Source of the DNA: a virus
Reading direction: 5' to 3' (one strand)
Virus record (IMG/VR): IMGVR_UViG_3300022752_000030
Span: 47,238 to 111,237 of that record
Length of the DNA stretch: 64,000 bases
Shown here: positions 32,384-41,861 of the stretch, in pieces
Layout: each line of letters begins with the position of its first letter
How positions within the stretch are numbered: position 1 is the stretch's first letter
Notes under the pieces: generated by a model
What the model was told of the DNA's origin: nothing
Database searches by the model: none
Seen by the model: the letters and a program-made list of their open reading frames with translations, nothing else
Made by a program: the position numbers and the translations under genes

Positions 32384-33090
32384 AATGTTCTCTGTTGTAT
32401 AAATTTTAAAATTTCAGGATCATTTTTTTGATCTTCAGTTGGAGCATATAATGCTCTATTTCTAGTATCTATAACACCTCCAGGTTCAACCATATAGTAC
32501 ATTGCAATACTTTTTCTATAAACTCCTTCAGGACATTTAATAGGATCATTAAATCCGTGCCATGAATTTTGTGAAGTGTCAAATAACAAAGCACGATTAA
32601 ATTTATTTTCAATCGTTATTATTTTTTCTTTTGGTAAATTTGTGGTACTATCGTGTGACCAAAATTCAAGATTGCCTCCCCAATTGGTATTCCAATCTGG
32701 TGTCAGGTAAAAAATTAAATTGAATTTTCTTAGTAGATTTAATTTTGGATGCATCGAATAATCAAGATGCACATTTAGTTTACTGTCTTTACCCTGAATG
32801 TGCCAACCAGAACCGTGAAGTCCTAAATCTGGATATACTTTATTTGTACCTGTTATATCTTGAATTTTTTTTATAAATTCCGATGAATTTAAATATTGAA
32901 AAAATTGATATGTTTTTGGTGGAAAAAAATACCAATTATTACTTGCTTTTTTGATTTCAAGTGGATTGTTGTAAACAAACCAATTAGGTGAATTATAATC
33001 TATAAATTCTTCTGATAATTGTTTTGCGTGATCGTGTTCTAAAAAATTATCAATCACATAATATTTGAAAGGTGAATCACCAACAATCAT
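32380..33090 (-). CDS. 2OG-Fe(II) dioxygenase (prolyl-hydroxylase superfamily)
   Basis: A 236-residue non-haem iron oxygenase. The double-stranded beta-helix residues are visible: HLDYS (H and D ligands), distal His in NSWHGF and the 2OG-anchoring Arg in YRKSIAMYY. KLNLLRKFNLIFYLTPDWNTNWGG and LEFWSH are typical for phage and SAM-linked prolyl-hydroxylase-like enzymes. An in-frame GTG lies two codons upstream, but ATG at 33090 overlaps the stop of the preceding gene as ATGA, which favours this start. The substrate is unknown; neighbouring collagen-like fibres are the obvious candidates. Confidence 0.85.
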   Translation of the reverse strand: MIVGDSPFKYYVIDNFLEHDHAKQLSEEFIDYNSPNWFVYNNPLEIKKASNNWYFFPPKTYQFFQYLNSSEFIKKIQDITGTNKVYPDLGLHGSGWHIQGKDSKLNVHLDYSMHPKLNLLRKFNLIFYLTPDWNTNWGGNLEFWSHDSTTNLPKEKIITIENKFNRALLFDTSQNSWHGFNDPIKCPEGVYRKSIAMYYMVEPGGVIDTRNRALYAPTEDQKNDPEILKFIQQRTL

Positions 33091-33662
33091 TTCCACTTAG
33101 GACCTTCAAACCATGCAGCAATACTATATCTGGTTCCTTTTGTTACCGGATATGCTCTGTGTCTTAACATTGAGGGAAAGAAAATGATTGAGCCTTGCTC
33201 CTTTGTTTCTTTTGAATCCAAAGGAGTGCCAGCATCTGTAATTTCGAAATTGCCACCTTCGTAATCTTTTGGATCAGAAAGTTGAATTATACAAGATAGT
33301 TTTCTATGATATAATGGATCATTATTCATCCAAAAAACGTCATGATGTTCTTTATATTCACCGAAATAACTACTATCATATTCAGCCAATTGAACAAAAT
33401 TTAAATGTGTGATGTGTATATTAAAGAAATCTTTATTCGCTTGTATACCTGTTTTCCACAACAAATCAAAAAGGTAGGTGAATCTCCAGTCTGAAGAATT
33501 GATAAATTTTACTTTACTCTTTCTTATACTGGAGTCCACTCTACCATTATCATTTAATCCAACAACAGCATCTTGTGTAGGTATTGCATTTGCATCACGG
33601 ATAATTTTTTCACAAGTCGCTTTATCAATATACGATTTAAAATAACACCACTCACCATTCAT
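33087..33662 (-). CDS. 2OG-Fe(II) dioxygenase (PKHD-type hydroxylase)
   Basis: A 191-residue hydroxylase of the PKHD/prolyl 4-hydroxylase type. EYKEHHDVFW gives the HxD pair, FPSMLRHRAYPV the distal His and TRYSIAAWFEG the 2OG-binding Arg; LSCIIQLSDPKDYEGGNFEI is the conserved beta-helix centre. The frame can be read from a TTG two codons earlier, but the ATG has AGGAG seven bases upstream. It sits 19 bases after the first collagen-like gene (33681-34766) in the transcription direction. Confidence 0.88.
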   Translation of the reverse strand: MNGEWCYFKSYIDKATCEKIIRDANAIPTQDAVVGLNDNGRVDSSIRKSKVKFINSSDWRFTYLFDLLWKTGIQANKDFFNIHITHLNFVQLAEYDSSYFGEYKEHHDVFWMNNDPLYHRKLSCIIQLSDPKDYEGGNFEITDAGTPLDSKETKEQGSIIFFPSMLRHRAYPVTKGTRYSIAAWFEGPKWK

Positions 33663-33680
33663 AAACAAACTCCTAAAAGA

Positions 33681-34766
33681 TTATAATTTAGATTTTATAT
33701 ATTCAATCTGTGATTTTTGTTCTTTTAATGCTTGTACTAATAATGGAACAATTTTTTCATACATAACAGTCAAATATTTTTCACCTGATTTACTATTTCC
33801 ATATTTATCAGTGTCAAAAGGAGCAATTGCGGTTGCTTCAGGTAAAACAGATTCAACTTCTTGTGCAATTAAACCAATTTGTGGGCCGTCAATAGTAACA
33901 CCAAGCTCTTTAGCTTGTTCTGTAAATTCATAATAAACGCCATTTAATTGTTGAATTTTTTCTAGAGAATTTTCAATAACACCAGAAATATCTTTCAATC
34001 TTTTATCTGAATAATTCGCTACAATATTTCCTGTAGCTCGGACACTACCAGTTGGACCTGCTACGGTATTTACACCCAATGCAGCAACTTGAGTTACTGC
34101 ACCGGAAGAACCACCTGTCGGACCTGTTGGACCTGTTGGACCTGTTGGTCCAGTTGGACCTGTTGGACCACTTGTTCCTGTTGGACCTGTTGGTCCTTGA
34201 ACGCCTTGAAAACCTTGTAAACCTGTCGCAGCTGCAGGACCTGTAGGACCTTGAGCACCTGGTACACCAGTTGGTCCAGTAGAACCTGTTGCACCAGTAG
34301 AACCTTGAGCACCTTGTCTACCTTGGAAACCTGTAGCACCTTGAGTACCTGCTGCACCTTGAGCACCTGGTACACCAGTTGGTCCAGTAGAACCTGTTGC
34401 GCCAGTAGAACCTTGAGCACCTTGAAAACCTTGAGCACCCTGAACACCAGGAACTCCAATAGAACCTTGAACACCTGTTGGTCCTGTTGGTCCTTGAACC
34501 CCTTGTAAACCCTGAGCGCCTTGAGCACCTTGAAAACCTTGAGCTCCTTGAACACCAGAAACGCCTGTTGCACCTTGAGCGCCTGGTACACCAGTTGGTC
34601 CTTGAGTACCTGTAGCACCTTGAACGCCCTGAGCACCTTGTGAGCCCGCTAAACCTTGTGGTCCTTTAATGCCGGATTGTGGTCCAATCCAATTACCATT
34701 AGAGTCTAAAACATCTGTTGAACCAACAGTTAGTCCGTTTTTAACGATGAAATTGCTTGTTGCCAT
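33681..34766 (-). CDS. collagen-like fibre protein with S74 chaperone (copy 1)
   Basis: A 361-residue fibre. Residues 1-~33 are a conserved tip or baseplate anchor ([19 protein letters not shown]...NWIGPQSG). About 34-220 are Gly-X-Y triplets, mostly GPT, GAQ, GVQ and GFQ, ending in an uninterrupted GPT run. A short spacer ([20 protein letters not shown]) leads to the intramolecular chaperone domain: Ser253 and Lys258 in SDKRLK, the self-cleaving dyad of the endosialidase-type S74 family, then [14 protein letters not shown] and [15 protein letters not shown]. Pro lies at the X position and Thr/Gln at Y. The gene starts at the stop of copy 2. Confidence 0.88.
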   Translation of the reverse strand: MATSNFIVKNGLTVGSTDVLDSNGNWIGPQSGIKGPQGLAGSQGAQGVQGATGTQGPTGVPGAQGATGVSGVQGAQGFQGAQGAQGLQGVQGPTGPTGVQGSIGVPGVQGAQGFQGAQGSTGATGSTGPTGVPGAQGAAGTQGATGFQGRQGAQGSTGATGSTGPTGVPGAQGPTGPAAATGLQGFQGVQGPTGPTGTSGPTGPTGPTGPTGPTGPTGGSSGAVTQVAALGVNTVAGPTGSVRATGNIVANYSDKRLKDISGVIENSLEKIQQLNGVYYEFTEQAKELGVTIDGPQIGLIAQEVESVLPEATAIAPFDTDKYGNSKSGEKYLTVMYEKIVPLLVQALKEQKSQIEYIKSKL

Positions 34767-35860
34767 TACTTACCTCTATTTTCTAATTTTGTTAGTAACG
34801 CAGAAATTTGTTTCTGTTGTTCTTTAATTGCTTCGATCACAATAGGAACAACCTTTTCATACTGAACTGTAAGATAATTTTCTCCAGTTTTACTATTTCC
34901 ATTTGCGTCAATATCAAAAGGAGCAGGCGAAACAATTTCAGGTGCTGAAGTTTTAACTTGTTGTGCAATTAAACCCACTTGTTTACTATAATCATTGTAA
35001 CCAAAACTTTCAGCCAATTTGCTCTGAGTGTAATAAATTCCACTCCACGCTTGAATTTTTTCCAAACAATTTTCTATTGTACCTGAAATATCTTTCAATC
35101 TTTTATCGGATGCACCAGCCGTAATATTTCCTGATGCTTGAATTGTGCCTGTTGGGCCTACAGCAGCATTGATGCCTAAAGCTGAAACGTTTGGTGTTGA
35201 TGTTGTGCCTCCACTTGCTGAAGGACCTTGAGGTCCTTGTGGACCTGTTGGTCCTGTACCTCCTTGTGGACCTGTTGGTCCTGGAGAACCTTGTGGACCT
35301 GTTGATCCTGCACCACCTTGTGGTCCTCTAGGACCTTGTGCTCCAGTTCCACCAGTTGGCCCAGTTGGTCCCTGAGCACCTTGGAAACCCGAAGCACCTT
35401 GAGCACCTACTGGTGATGAACCTTGTGGACCCTGTGGACCTTGAGGTCCTGTAGCACCTTGAGCACCTGTTGCACCTTGAGCACCTTGGAAACCCGAAGC
35501 ACCTTGAGCACCTACTGGTGATGAACCTTGTGGCCCTTGAATGCCAGCAGCACCTTGAGCACCAGTTCGACCTTGTGGACCCTGAGCACCAGTAGCACCC
35601 TGCACGCCTTGAGCACCTATTGGTGATGAACCTTGTGGCCCTTGAGTACCAGCAGCACCTTGAGCACCTTGAAAACCAGTGGCACCTTGAGCGCCTTGGA
35701 AACCAGAAGCGCCTTGATCACCAGCAGAACCTTGAAAACCTGTTGGTCCTTGAACACCTTGATAAGAAGATGCTGGACCAGTCCAAGTTCCACTTGAGTT
35801 AATGACATCTGTTGATCCAACAGTTAGTCCGTTTTTAACGATGAAATTGCTTGTTGCCAT
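34766..35860 (-). CDS. collagen-like fibre protein with S74 chaperone (copy 2)
   Basis: A 364-residue paralogue of the neighbouring fibres. The N-terminal anchor is nearly identical to copy 1 ([20 protein letters not shown]). The triplet region (~34-215) is richer in GPQ, GAQ, GFQ and GSSPVGAQ units than copies 1 and 3. The spacer is [20 protein letters not shown]; the chaperone domain starts at Ser251 (SDKRLK, Lys256) with [15 protein letters not shown] and [16 protein letters not shown]. The chaperone should trimerise the fibre and then cut itself off. One base separates copies 2 and 3. Confidence 0.88.
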   Translation of the reverse strand: MATSNFIVKNGLTVGSTDVINSSGTWTGPASSYQGVQGPTGFQGSAGDQGASGFQGAQGATGFQGAQGAAGTQGPQGSSPIGAQGVQGATGAQGPQGRTGAQGAAGIQGPQGSSPVGAQGASGFQGAQGATGAQGATGPQGPQGPQGSSPVGAQGASGFQGAQGPTGPTGGTGAQGPRGPQGGAGSTGPQGSPGPTGPQGGTGPTGPQGPQGPSASGGTTSTPNVSALGINAAVGPTGTIQASGNITAGASDKRLKDISGTIENCLEKIQAWSGIYYTQSKLAESFGYNDYSKQVGLIAQQVKTSAPEIVSPAPFDIDANGNSKTGENYLTVQYEKVVPIVIEAIKEQQKQISALLTKLENRGK

Positions 35861-35861
35861 A

Positions 35862-37058
35862 TTAGTTCAAAGCTCCTTCTAATTGTTCTATTTCTTTTTG
35901 TTGTTCTTTAATCGTTTCAACAATTAGAGGTATTAATCTTTCATACTGAACTGTCAAATAAAACTCACCTGTTTTACTGCCATTTCCCTCTGTTACATCA
36001 AATGGAGCAGGCTTAACAATTTCAGGCATAACTTTTTGAACTTCTTGTGCAATCAAACCAACTTGATTTTTATAATTATTGTAACCAAAAATTTCAGCTA
36101 ACTTATTTTGTCTATAAAATACACCGTTTAATTGATATAATTTTTCACCTGCATTTTTAATTGTTTCGATATTATCTTTAAGTCTAATATCGGAATAACC
36201 TGCTATAATTGATCCTGTGGCTTGTAATGTACCTGTTGGACCTGCTGCAATATTTACACCAAGAGCGGTTGCTTGAGTACCCAATGAACCGCCAGTGCCA
36301 GATGGACCTTGTGGTCCAGTACCTCCAGGTGAACCTGTTGGGCCAGTACCTCCAGGTGATCCTGTAGGACCTTGGGCTCCTGGTACACCATTTGGTCCTG
36401 GTGAACCTGTTGGTCCTGTTGGACTCGTTGGACCTGTAGGGCCTGTACTTCCTGCTGGTCCTTGAGAACCTTGTGGTCCTGTTGGTCCTGTTGCTCCAGT
36501 CACACCGGTTGTACCAGTACCTCCTGTTGATCCTTGAACACCAGCTGGTCCTTGAACACCAGCTGGTCCTTGAGAACCTTGTGGTCCTGTTGGTCCTGTT
36601 GCTCCAGTCACACCAGTTGTACCAGTACCTCCTGTTGATCCTTGAACACCAGCTGGTCCTTGAACACCAGCTGGTCCTTGAGAACCTTGTGGTCCTGTTG
36701 GTCCTGTTGCTCCAGTTGTACCTTGAAAACCTGCTGGTCCTTGAACACCAACAGTTCCTTGAGTTCCCTGTGGACCTGTTGATCCTTGAACGCCGGCTGG
36801 TCCTGTTGGTCCTGTTGCACCAGTTGTACCTTGAAAACCTGCTGGTCCTTGAACACCAACAGTTCCTTGTGATCCTTGAGCGCCCACAGTTCCTTGTGAA
36901 CCCTGAGTGCCGGATATACCCGAAAAGCCTTGCGGACCTTGAGCGCCCGCAAGACCTTTCACGTTGGATTGTGATCCTATCCAGTTACCTGAAGAATCTA
37001 TGACGTTTGTTGTTCCAACAGTTACGCCATTTTTAACGATGAAATTTGAATTAGCCAA
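35862..37058 (-). CDS. collagen-like fibre protein with S74 chaperone (copy 3)
   Basis: A 398-residue paralogue, first in the transcription order. The start is TTG with GGGGAG eight bases upstream; an upstream in-frame stop leaves no ATG. The anchor is [18 protein letters not shown]. The triplet region (~34-250) carries a near-exact 108-base tandem duplication (36 residues). The chaperone domain starts at Ser289 (SDIRLK, Lys294), with [15 protein letters not shown] and [16 protein letters not shown]. Different triplet usage among the three copies suggests diversification after duplication. Confidence 0.87.
   Translation of the reverse strand: MANSNFIVKNGVTVGTTNVIDSSGNWIGSQSNVKGLAGAQGPQGFSGISGTQGSQGTVGAQGSQGTVGVQGPAGFQGTTGATGPTGPAGVQGSTGPQGTQGTVGVQGPAGFQGTTGATGPTGPQGSQGPAGVQGPAGVQGSTGGTGTTGVTGATGPTGPQGSQGPAGVQGPAGVQGSTGGTGTTGVTGATGPTGPQGSQGPAGSTGPTGPTSPTGPTGSPGPNGVPGAQGPTGSPGGTGPTGSPGGTGPQGPSGTGGSLGTQATALGVNIAAGPTGTLQATGSIIAGYSDIRLKDNIETIKNAGEKLYQLNGVFYRQNKLAEIFGYNNYKNQVGLIAQEVQKVMPEIVKPAPFDVTEGNGSKTGEFYLTVQYERLIPLIVETIKEQQKEIEQLEGALN
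36454..36714 (-). repeat. 108-bp tandem repeat inside collagen copy 3
   Basis: Two full 108-base units (36454-36561 and 36562-36669) plus a partial third copy, nearly identical; the one difference I see in the central segment is a single base (caccGgtt versus caccAgtt). The unit encodes 12 Gly-X-Y triplets, so gain or loss of a unit keeps the frame and the triple-helix register. Confidence 0.85.
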
Positions 37059-37094
37059 GGTTCATTCTCCCCTTTTTAAGTGTTATTTTGCTAA

Positions 37095-39611
37095 TCAAAC
37101 AGCGATTAATGTAGCAACAATTTTCGCAGTTGTTGTACTGTTTGTTGGAGTAAACAATACATTCAAATTACCAGATGTGATTGATGCATCAAAAGTTCCT
37201 AATGATGAACCAGACTTAACTTCACCGTATTGTGCAACGTATGCTGTTGTACCATCGTGAATAATATTTAATTCAATCATATGATAAGAAGAACCACTTG
37301 TCATTTGTGCCAATATTTTTGCTGAGCGATATGTTGCTATTGCAAAAGAAAATGCTGTAACTTGTGATGTTGTAGAAGTCGTATATGATGTTGAAGTCAT
37401 ATATGAACTTGTATTGATAGTTACAGATGTATTGGATGACAATGCAGAAGCATAAATTGGGCTGTTAGATGAAATTGCACCAGTTACTACACCACCAGAT
37501 TTTGCTAAAGAATTTGTTGTTGCAGTATTAGCAGCAGCAAATGCAGAGTTAGCATAAGAACCAGCTGTTACTGCTTTGGAGTCTGCTGTAGCTGCATTAG
37601 TTGTAGCAGTATTTGCTTGAGCATATGCAGAGTTAGCATAAGAACCAGCTGTTACTGCTTTAGAATCAGCTGTATTAGCAGCAGCAAATGCTGAGTTAGC
37701 ATAAGAACCAGCTGTTACTGCTTTAGAGTCTGCTGTAGCTGCATTAGTTGTAGCAGTATTTGCTTGAGCGTATGCTGAATTTGCATAAGAACCAGCTGTT
37801 ACTGCTTTAGAATCAGCTGTATTAGCAGCAGTAAATGCAGAGTTAGCTTGAGTGAATACTACGTTAAGTTGTGGTGTTGAAGCTATGTTAACTTCCGAAC
37901 CAGTTGGTCCCATAACAAAAGTACCGTTAGTTTCATTCCAAACGACACGAACATTTGGTTGATCGCCACGAATAACTTGGAAACCAGAATATGTTCTAGA
38001 TACGCCTGAACCAGACTCACCTTTATTTAAATCGATGATGTTATCATCAACGTTTAAGTTTGTTGTGTGTACAGTAGTCGTTGTACCATTGATTGTTAAA
38101 TTACCAGTAATCGTTGCATCACCAGTAACAGTTTGATTGCCAGAAATTTGTACTGTTGGTGCAGTCAATGTAACTTGTGTATTGGAAGTAATTCTTGCTA
38201 AAGAACCTAATCCTGATGCTTCAACAATAACATCACCGTTTTGACCTGTTGTTTGAATTCTTGTTGTTGAATTTGATGTTAATGTAATATTACCTGTACC
38301 ATAAGTTTGTAATTGTATACCTTGATTTGTATTAGCGGTAAAAGTAATATTTTCAGCACTAGATCCTAAAACTGGACTACCATCAACATAAAGAGTATTT
38401 GCACCAAGGTGTAAGTCGTTTGCATAGATACTTGCAAATTTTAAAGTTGGTGATCCAATATTTGTTGTATTGCTTGTTTTTGGTAAAATATTACCATTAA
38501 CTGTAACTGTACCACCAATTGTACCACCTGATGTTACAAATGTATTTCCTACGTTAGCAGCAGCATATGCAGAGTTAGCATAAGAACCAGCTGTTACTGC
38601 TTTGGAATCAGCTGTAGCTGCATTGGTTGTTGCTGTATTAGCTTGACCATATGCAGAGTTAGCATAAGAACCAGCTGTTACTGCTTTGGAGTCTGCTGTA
38701 TTGGCTGCTGTATATGCAGAGTTAGCATAAGAACCAGCTGTTACTGCTTTGGAGTCTGCTGTATTGGCTGCTGTATATGCTGAATTTGCATAATAACCAG
38801 CTGTTACTGCTTTGGAGTCTGCTGTAGCAGCATTAGTTGTAGCGGTATTTGCTTGATCATACGCAGAATTGGCTTTTGTAAATGCTGGAGCAATCTGTGG
38901 TGCCACGTTATTAGCTGCAGCAAATGCTGAGTTTGCAACATTAAATGCTGAGTTAGCATAAGAAATTGCACCCAAATCAACATAAGTATTTCCGTTACCG
39001 TCAACGCCTGTAATATTATTTAATACTTCCAACATTGCTGGACTAATTTGTGCAACGTTTGAAGATAATGTAGAAACAGTATTTGTTAGTGAAAGAAGGT
39101 CAGTTTGATAAGCTAATGTTCCACCATTTACAGATAAACGATTGTCTGTGTTTGCAACTGTCAAACCACCAATAACAACTGTATTTGAAGCATTAACTGT
39201 ATTAACGCTTAATTTTCTTGTGCTAAAAAATACAGCTGTACCAGTAATTGCTTCTGTTAATAAGACTCTTGCTGTATTGTTATTTACAATTTCAATATTA
39301 GCAACTTGTAAATTATGATTGGCATCATATACAAAAAAACCTAGGTCAGAAGAACCTAGGTCGTGTGTTACTGTCCAGGTATTGGATGCAACACCTTGTG
39401 TGTGCAAATATGCTGATTGTGCGGTACCAATTGGTTGCCAAGTCCAATAATTGCTACCGTAATTTAATTCGGTGTAAATGTATGGCGTTCCTTGTTGTAC
39501 AATAATTGTTCTTGGTGCTGGATTTGCTGGAAAACCATTATAATCCGTTTCGAAAATTAGGCCGGCTGTTAGATTCAAGCCTCCTAAAACTCTAATTTGA
39601 TTTGATGCCAT
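37095..39611 (-). CDS. large tail fibre protein with Ala-rich heptad repeats
   Basis: An 838-residue fibre. The N-terminal ~150 residues hold a small beta module (NTWTVTHDLGSSDLGFFV ... LLTEAITGTAVFF) that recurs in two other proteins here. Two repeat arrays follow (about 215-360 and 590-710), made of heptads such as ANSAYTA-ANTADSK-AVTAGSY; between them lies a beta-rich central part with LTSNSTTRIQTTGQNG and a typical fibre domain TTVHTTNLNVDDNIIDLNKG. The C-terminal ~90 residues (STSYTTSTTSQVTAFSFAIATY ... LIAV) form a beta-sandwich tip. No S74 domain. Likely a proximal fibre or shaft. The ATG overlaps the end of the 82-codon gene by 20 bases. Confidence 0.8.
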   Translation of the reverse strand: MASNQIRVLGGLNLTAGLIFETDYNGFPANPAPRTIIVQQGTPYIYTELNYGSNYWTWQPIGTAQSAYLHTQGVASNTWTVTHDLGSSDLGFFVYDANHNLQVANIEIVNNNTARVLLTEAITGTAVFFSTRKLSVNTVNASNTVVIGGLTVANTDNRLSVNGGTLAYQTDLLSLTNTVSTLSSNVAQISPAMLEVLNNITGVDGNGNTYVDLGAISYANSAFNVANSAFAAANNVAPQIAPAFTKANSAYDQANTATTNAATADSKAVTAGYYANSAYTAANTADSKAVTAGSYANSAYTAANTADSKAVTAGSYANSAYGQANTATTNAATADSKAVTAGSYANSAYAAANVGNTFVTSGGTIGGTVTVNGNILPKTSNTTNIGSPTLKFASIYANDLHLGANTLYVDGSPVLGSSAENITFTANTNQGIQLQTYGTGNITLTSNSTTRIQTTGQNGDVIVEASGLGSLARITSNTQVTLTAPTVQISGNQTVTGDATITGNLTINGTTTTVHTTNLNVDDNIIDLNKGESGSGVSRTYSGFQVIRGDQPNVRVVWNETNGTFVMGPTGSEVNIASTPQLNVVFTQANSAFTAANTADSKAVTAGSYANSAYAQANTATTNAATADSKAVTAGSYANSAFAAANTADSKAVTAGSYANSAYAQANTATTNAATADSKAVTAGSYANSAFAAANTATTNSLAKSGGVVTGAISSNSPIYASALSSNTSVTINTSSYMTSTSYTTSTTSQVTAFSFAIATYRSAKILAQMTSGSSYHMIELNIIHDGTTAYVAQYGEVKSGSSLGTFDASITSGNLNVLFTPTNSTTTAKIVATLIAV
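37537..37860 (-). repeat. heptad-repeat coding array, distal half of the fibre gene
   Basis: Tandem near-identical DNA units encoding ANSAYAQ/ANTATTN/AATADSK/AVTAGSY. The same DNA (ATAAGAACCAGCTGTTACTG on the plus strand) recurs at 38580-38800 and in the separate gene 42567-44882. Confidence 0.85.
38566..38962 (-). repeat. heptad-repeat coding array, proximal half of the fibre gene
   Basis: Second array of 21-residue (three-heptad) and 28-residue (four-heptad) units, ending in VAPQIAPAFTKANSAYDQ. It is close in sequence to the array at 43084-43640 in the fourth S74 fibre, including VAPQIAPAFT(K/Q)ANSAY. Confidence 0.8.
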
Positions 39612-39840
39612 GTTTTTTTCCTTTTTTGTTCTTTTTAATTATTTTGTTGGGAGGTTTAGCACCAACAAAAATTACTTGTCCGTTCAATGCTCTATGTATA
39701 AGCATAACCAAGTGATACTGGTGACTAATAAATTCTAGTTTTTCATCATCATTCGTATCTTCTTGACTTTTAAAATTCTTTATGTTTTCTTCAATTTTTT
39801 CTATCCAATCGTGTAAATATTGATTAAGTCTACTTGTCAT
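39592..39840 (-). CDS. hypothetical protein, 82 aa
   Basis: A helical 82-residue protein: RLNQYLHDWIEKIEENIKNFK and LEFISHQYHLVMLIHRALNG, then a short basic tail (KIIKKNKKGKKHG). It is coupled to the previous small gene (ATGA overlap) and overlaps the large fibre gene. The two-helix, basic-tail layout is compatible with a small assembly factor for the fibre, but nothing in the sequence proves it. Confidence 0.6.
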   Translation of the reverse strand: MTSRLNQYLHDWIEKIEENIKNFKSQEDTNDDEKLEFISHQYHLVMLIHRALNGQVIFVGAKPPNKIIKKNKKGKKHGIKSN

Positions 39841-40046
39841 ATTCTTTTTCTCAATATTAATTCAGCACGTTCAAAAAATTGTTTCATGTACATAACATCT
39901 TTACAATACTGATTTTTAATCTCACCATCACTAAAATCAGCTTCTAATGCATTTTTTTTTAAAACCTTCAAACACTTTGATAATTTAACCATAGAGGTTT
40001 CAAAATCATTAATACTATACAAATCAATATTTGGCATATTATCCAT
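39837..40046 (-). CDS. hypothetical protein, 69 aa
   Basis: A 69-residue helical protein (MDNMPNIDLYSINDFETSMV, LSKCLKVLKKNALEADF, YMKQFFERAELILRKRI). The frame continues to a TTG at 40061, but ATG at 40046 is the only ATG near the 5' end besides Met4. It starts just after the terminator at 40057-40092. Short helical genes in pairs before fibre genes may be chaperones; function not recognised. Confidence 0.55.
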   Translation of the reverse strand: MDNMPNIDLYSINDFETSMVKLSKCLKVLKKNALEADFSDGEIKNQYCKDVMYMKQFFERAELILRKRI

Positions 40047-40056
40047 AATTATTAAT

Positions 40057-40092
40057 CTCAAAAATTATGGAGGGAGATTTTACTCTCCCTCC
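40057..40092 (-). terminator. intrinsic terminator after the 556-aa fibre gene
   Basis: A perfect 9-bp stem GGAGGGAGA / TCTCCCTCC with 6-base loop (40069-40092), followed on the minus strand by ATAATTTTTG. It lies 24 bases after the fibre stop. Confidence 0.85.
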
Positions 40093-40115
40093 TGGCTCAG
40101 TTACAAAAAAACAAA

Positions 40116-41786
40116 TTACAACGTAACAAACGACTCGATAGCCGCTTTGATGTTGTTTGCTTCAGTCAAGTAAACAGTCAATGTGTTTGCGGTTGTTTGT
40201 TCTACTGATACGATATCGTTGTAGAAATAACCATTAGCACGTTCGACCAAAACTGTGAATGAAACGTATGTAGAATTCAAGTTGTGGTTAATTGTGTGTG
40301 TTGTTGCGCCAACGTTTGAACCGTAAGTGAAACGGCGAGCATTGTAGTCAGAACGAATTCCACTTTCAGCTGTGTTAGCAGCTGCGAAAGCAGCATTTGC
40401 CTGTGTAAATGAAGCAGCAATACTTGTGTTCTGAGTTGTGTTAATACCGTCAAGTCTTAAAACTTCAGTATTAGCATAACCATAAGCAGCATTTGCTTGT
40501 GTAAATGAAGCAGCAATACTTGTGTTCTGAGTTGTGTTAATACCGTCAAGTCTTAAAACTTCAGTATTAGCATAACCATAAGCAGCATTTGCGTGGCCAA
40601 ATGAAGCATTTGCTTGTAAGAAAGAAGCAGCAATACTTGTATTTTGAGTTGTGTTAATACCGTCAAGTCTTAAAACTTCAGTATTAGCATAACCATAAGC
40701 AGCATTTGCTTGTGTAAATGCAGCAGCAATACTTGTGTTCTGAGTTGTGTTAATGCCGTCAATTCTAGAAACTTCATTATTAGCATATGTGTAAGCTGAA
40801 TTTGCTTGTGTAAATGCAGCAGCAATACTTGTATTTTGTTCTACATTGATGCCATCAAGTCTTAAAACTTCAGTATTAGCATAACCATAAGCAGCATTTG
40901 CTTGTGTAAATGAAGCAGCAATACTTGTGTTTTGTTCTGTATTGATGCCATCAAGTCTTAAAACTTCAGTATTGGCGTAACCGTAAGCAGCATTTGCGTG
41001 GCCAAATGAAGCATTTGCTTGTAAGAAAGAAGCAGCAATACTTGTGTTTTGTTCTACATTGATGCCATTAAGTCTTAAAACTTCAGTATTAGCATATGTG
41101 TAAGCTGAATTTGCTTGTAAGAAAGAAGCAGCAATACTTGTGTTTTGTTCTGTATTGATGCCATCAAGTCTTAAAACTTCAGTATTAGCATAACCATAAG
41201 CAGCATTTGCTTGTACGAAAGCGGCATTTGCGTACTGACCTGCACTGTTAGCAGCAGTAAATGCTGGCTGAATTTGGTCGCTTACGTTATTAGCACGCTC
41301 ATAAGCAGCATTTGCGTGACCAAATGAAGCATCAATTCTTGTATTTTGCCATACGTCAACACCACGAACTAAAGTAATTTCTGTGTTAACAGCGCTATAA
41401 ACGTTAGCGAGGTTAGAATTTACACCAGAAACTAAGTTGATAACTGTGTTTGCAAAATTAGGATCATCACCAATCGCATCAGCTAATTCTCTTAATGTAT
41501 CAAGTAATACAGGAGCAGAATTAATTAAAGCTGCAATAGAATTATCTGTATAAGAAGTTGCGCTGTTTAATGTGTCTGTAAGATCCTGATCTACAGGTAC
41601 ATATTTTACTGCAACAGCACCAGTTGCATCTAATGTACTGAACTTTAGACGTTTTTGTGTTGTGTTGTACCAAATACGACCAGCACTGACCGGTATTGGA
41701 TCAGAAGCTAAGCGCTCTACGTGTAAGTTTTCTACGAAAGCGCCATTCGCTAACGTAATTCCGTGAAATACTGGATAATTTGCCAT
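40116..41786 (-). CDS. tail fibre protein with 32-residue repeats
   Basis: A 556-residue fibre. Residues 1-~130 form a cap: FHGITLANGAFVENLHVERL and IPVSAGRIWYNTTQKRLKF, then LLDTLRELADAIGDDPNFANTV, a common phage-fibre start. From ~165 to ~470 the chain repeats a 32-residue unit (QANAAYG-YANTEVL-RLDGINT-EQNTSIA plus four) or 39 with an extra heptad (ASFGHAN). Four heptads plus four residues per unit suggests an alternating heptad/hendecad coiled coil. The C-terminal ~70 residues (TTHTINHNLNSTYVSFTVLV ... VYLTEANNIKAAIESF) are the small beta module shared with two other genes. Confidence 0.8.
   Translation of the reverse strand: MANYPVFHGITLANGAFVENLHVERLASDPIPVSAGRIWYNTTQKRLKFSTLDATGAVAVKYVPVDQDLTDTLNSATSYTDNSIAALINSAPVLLDTLRELADAIGDDPNFANTVINLVSGVNSNLANVYSAVNTEITLVRGVDVWQNTRIDASFGHANAAYERANNVSDQIQPAFTAANSAGQYANAAFVQANAAYGYANTEVLRLDGINTEQNTSIAASFLQANSAYTYANTEVLRLNGINVEQNTSIAASFLQANASFGHANAAYGYANTEVLRLDGINTEQNTSIAASFTQANAAYGYANTEVLRLDGINVEQNTSIAAAFTQANSAYTYANNEVSRIDGINTTQNTSIAAAFTQANAAYGYANTEVLRLDGINTTQNTSIAASFLQANASFGHANAAYGYANTEVLRLDGINTTQNTSIAASFTQANAAYGYANTEVLRLDGINTTQNTSIAASFTQANAAFAAANTAESGIRSDYNARRFTYGSNVGATTHTINHNLNSTYVSFTVLVERANGYFYNDIVSVEQTTANTLTVYLTEANNIKAAIESFVTL
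40384..41250 (-). repeat. tandem 96-bp repeats in the fibre gene
   Basis: At least seven units of about 96 bases, some with 21 extra, encode the 32-residue coiled-coil repeat. Adjacent units are nearly identical at the DNA level (for example around 40430 and 40530), implying recent expansion or gene conversion. Confidence 0.85.
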
Positions 41787-41861
41787 TTGATTCCTCTTTT
41801 TTTTGTTTTTAAAGTTTAGCTAAACATAACAAAATTTCAATCAATCTTTTTCTATTAAGAA

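Noticed and set aside
34094-34636. 180-codon minus-strand ORF in another frame of collagen copy 1
   Set aside because: Frame-shifted reading of collagen repeats gives low-complexity VLKVLK text; the Gly-X-Y frame with S74 domain is the true one.
34100-36960. CRISPR-like regular repeats
   Set aside because: Repeats are triplet-coded Gly-X-Y without distinct spacers and lie within open reading frames.
36473-37003. 176-codon plus-strand ORF, Leu/Val-rich
   Set aside because: It is the antisense of the Gly-X-Y repeats; its composition simply mirrors GGT/CCT-rich triplets, and it has no ribosome site.
39350-39362. Hairpin CCTAGGT...ACCTAGG within the 838-aa fibre gene
   Set aside because: It lies in coding sequence (DLGSSDLG codons) with no T-tract; a codon coincidence is the simpler reading.
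41814-41825. Perfect palindrome GTTTAGCTAAAC before the 556-aa fibre gene
   Set aside because: No loop is possible for an RNA hairpin, and no second copy was found, so it supports neither terminator nor operator.
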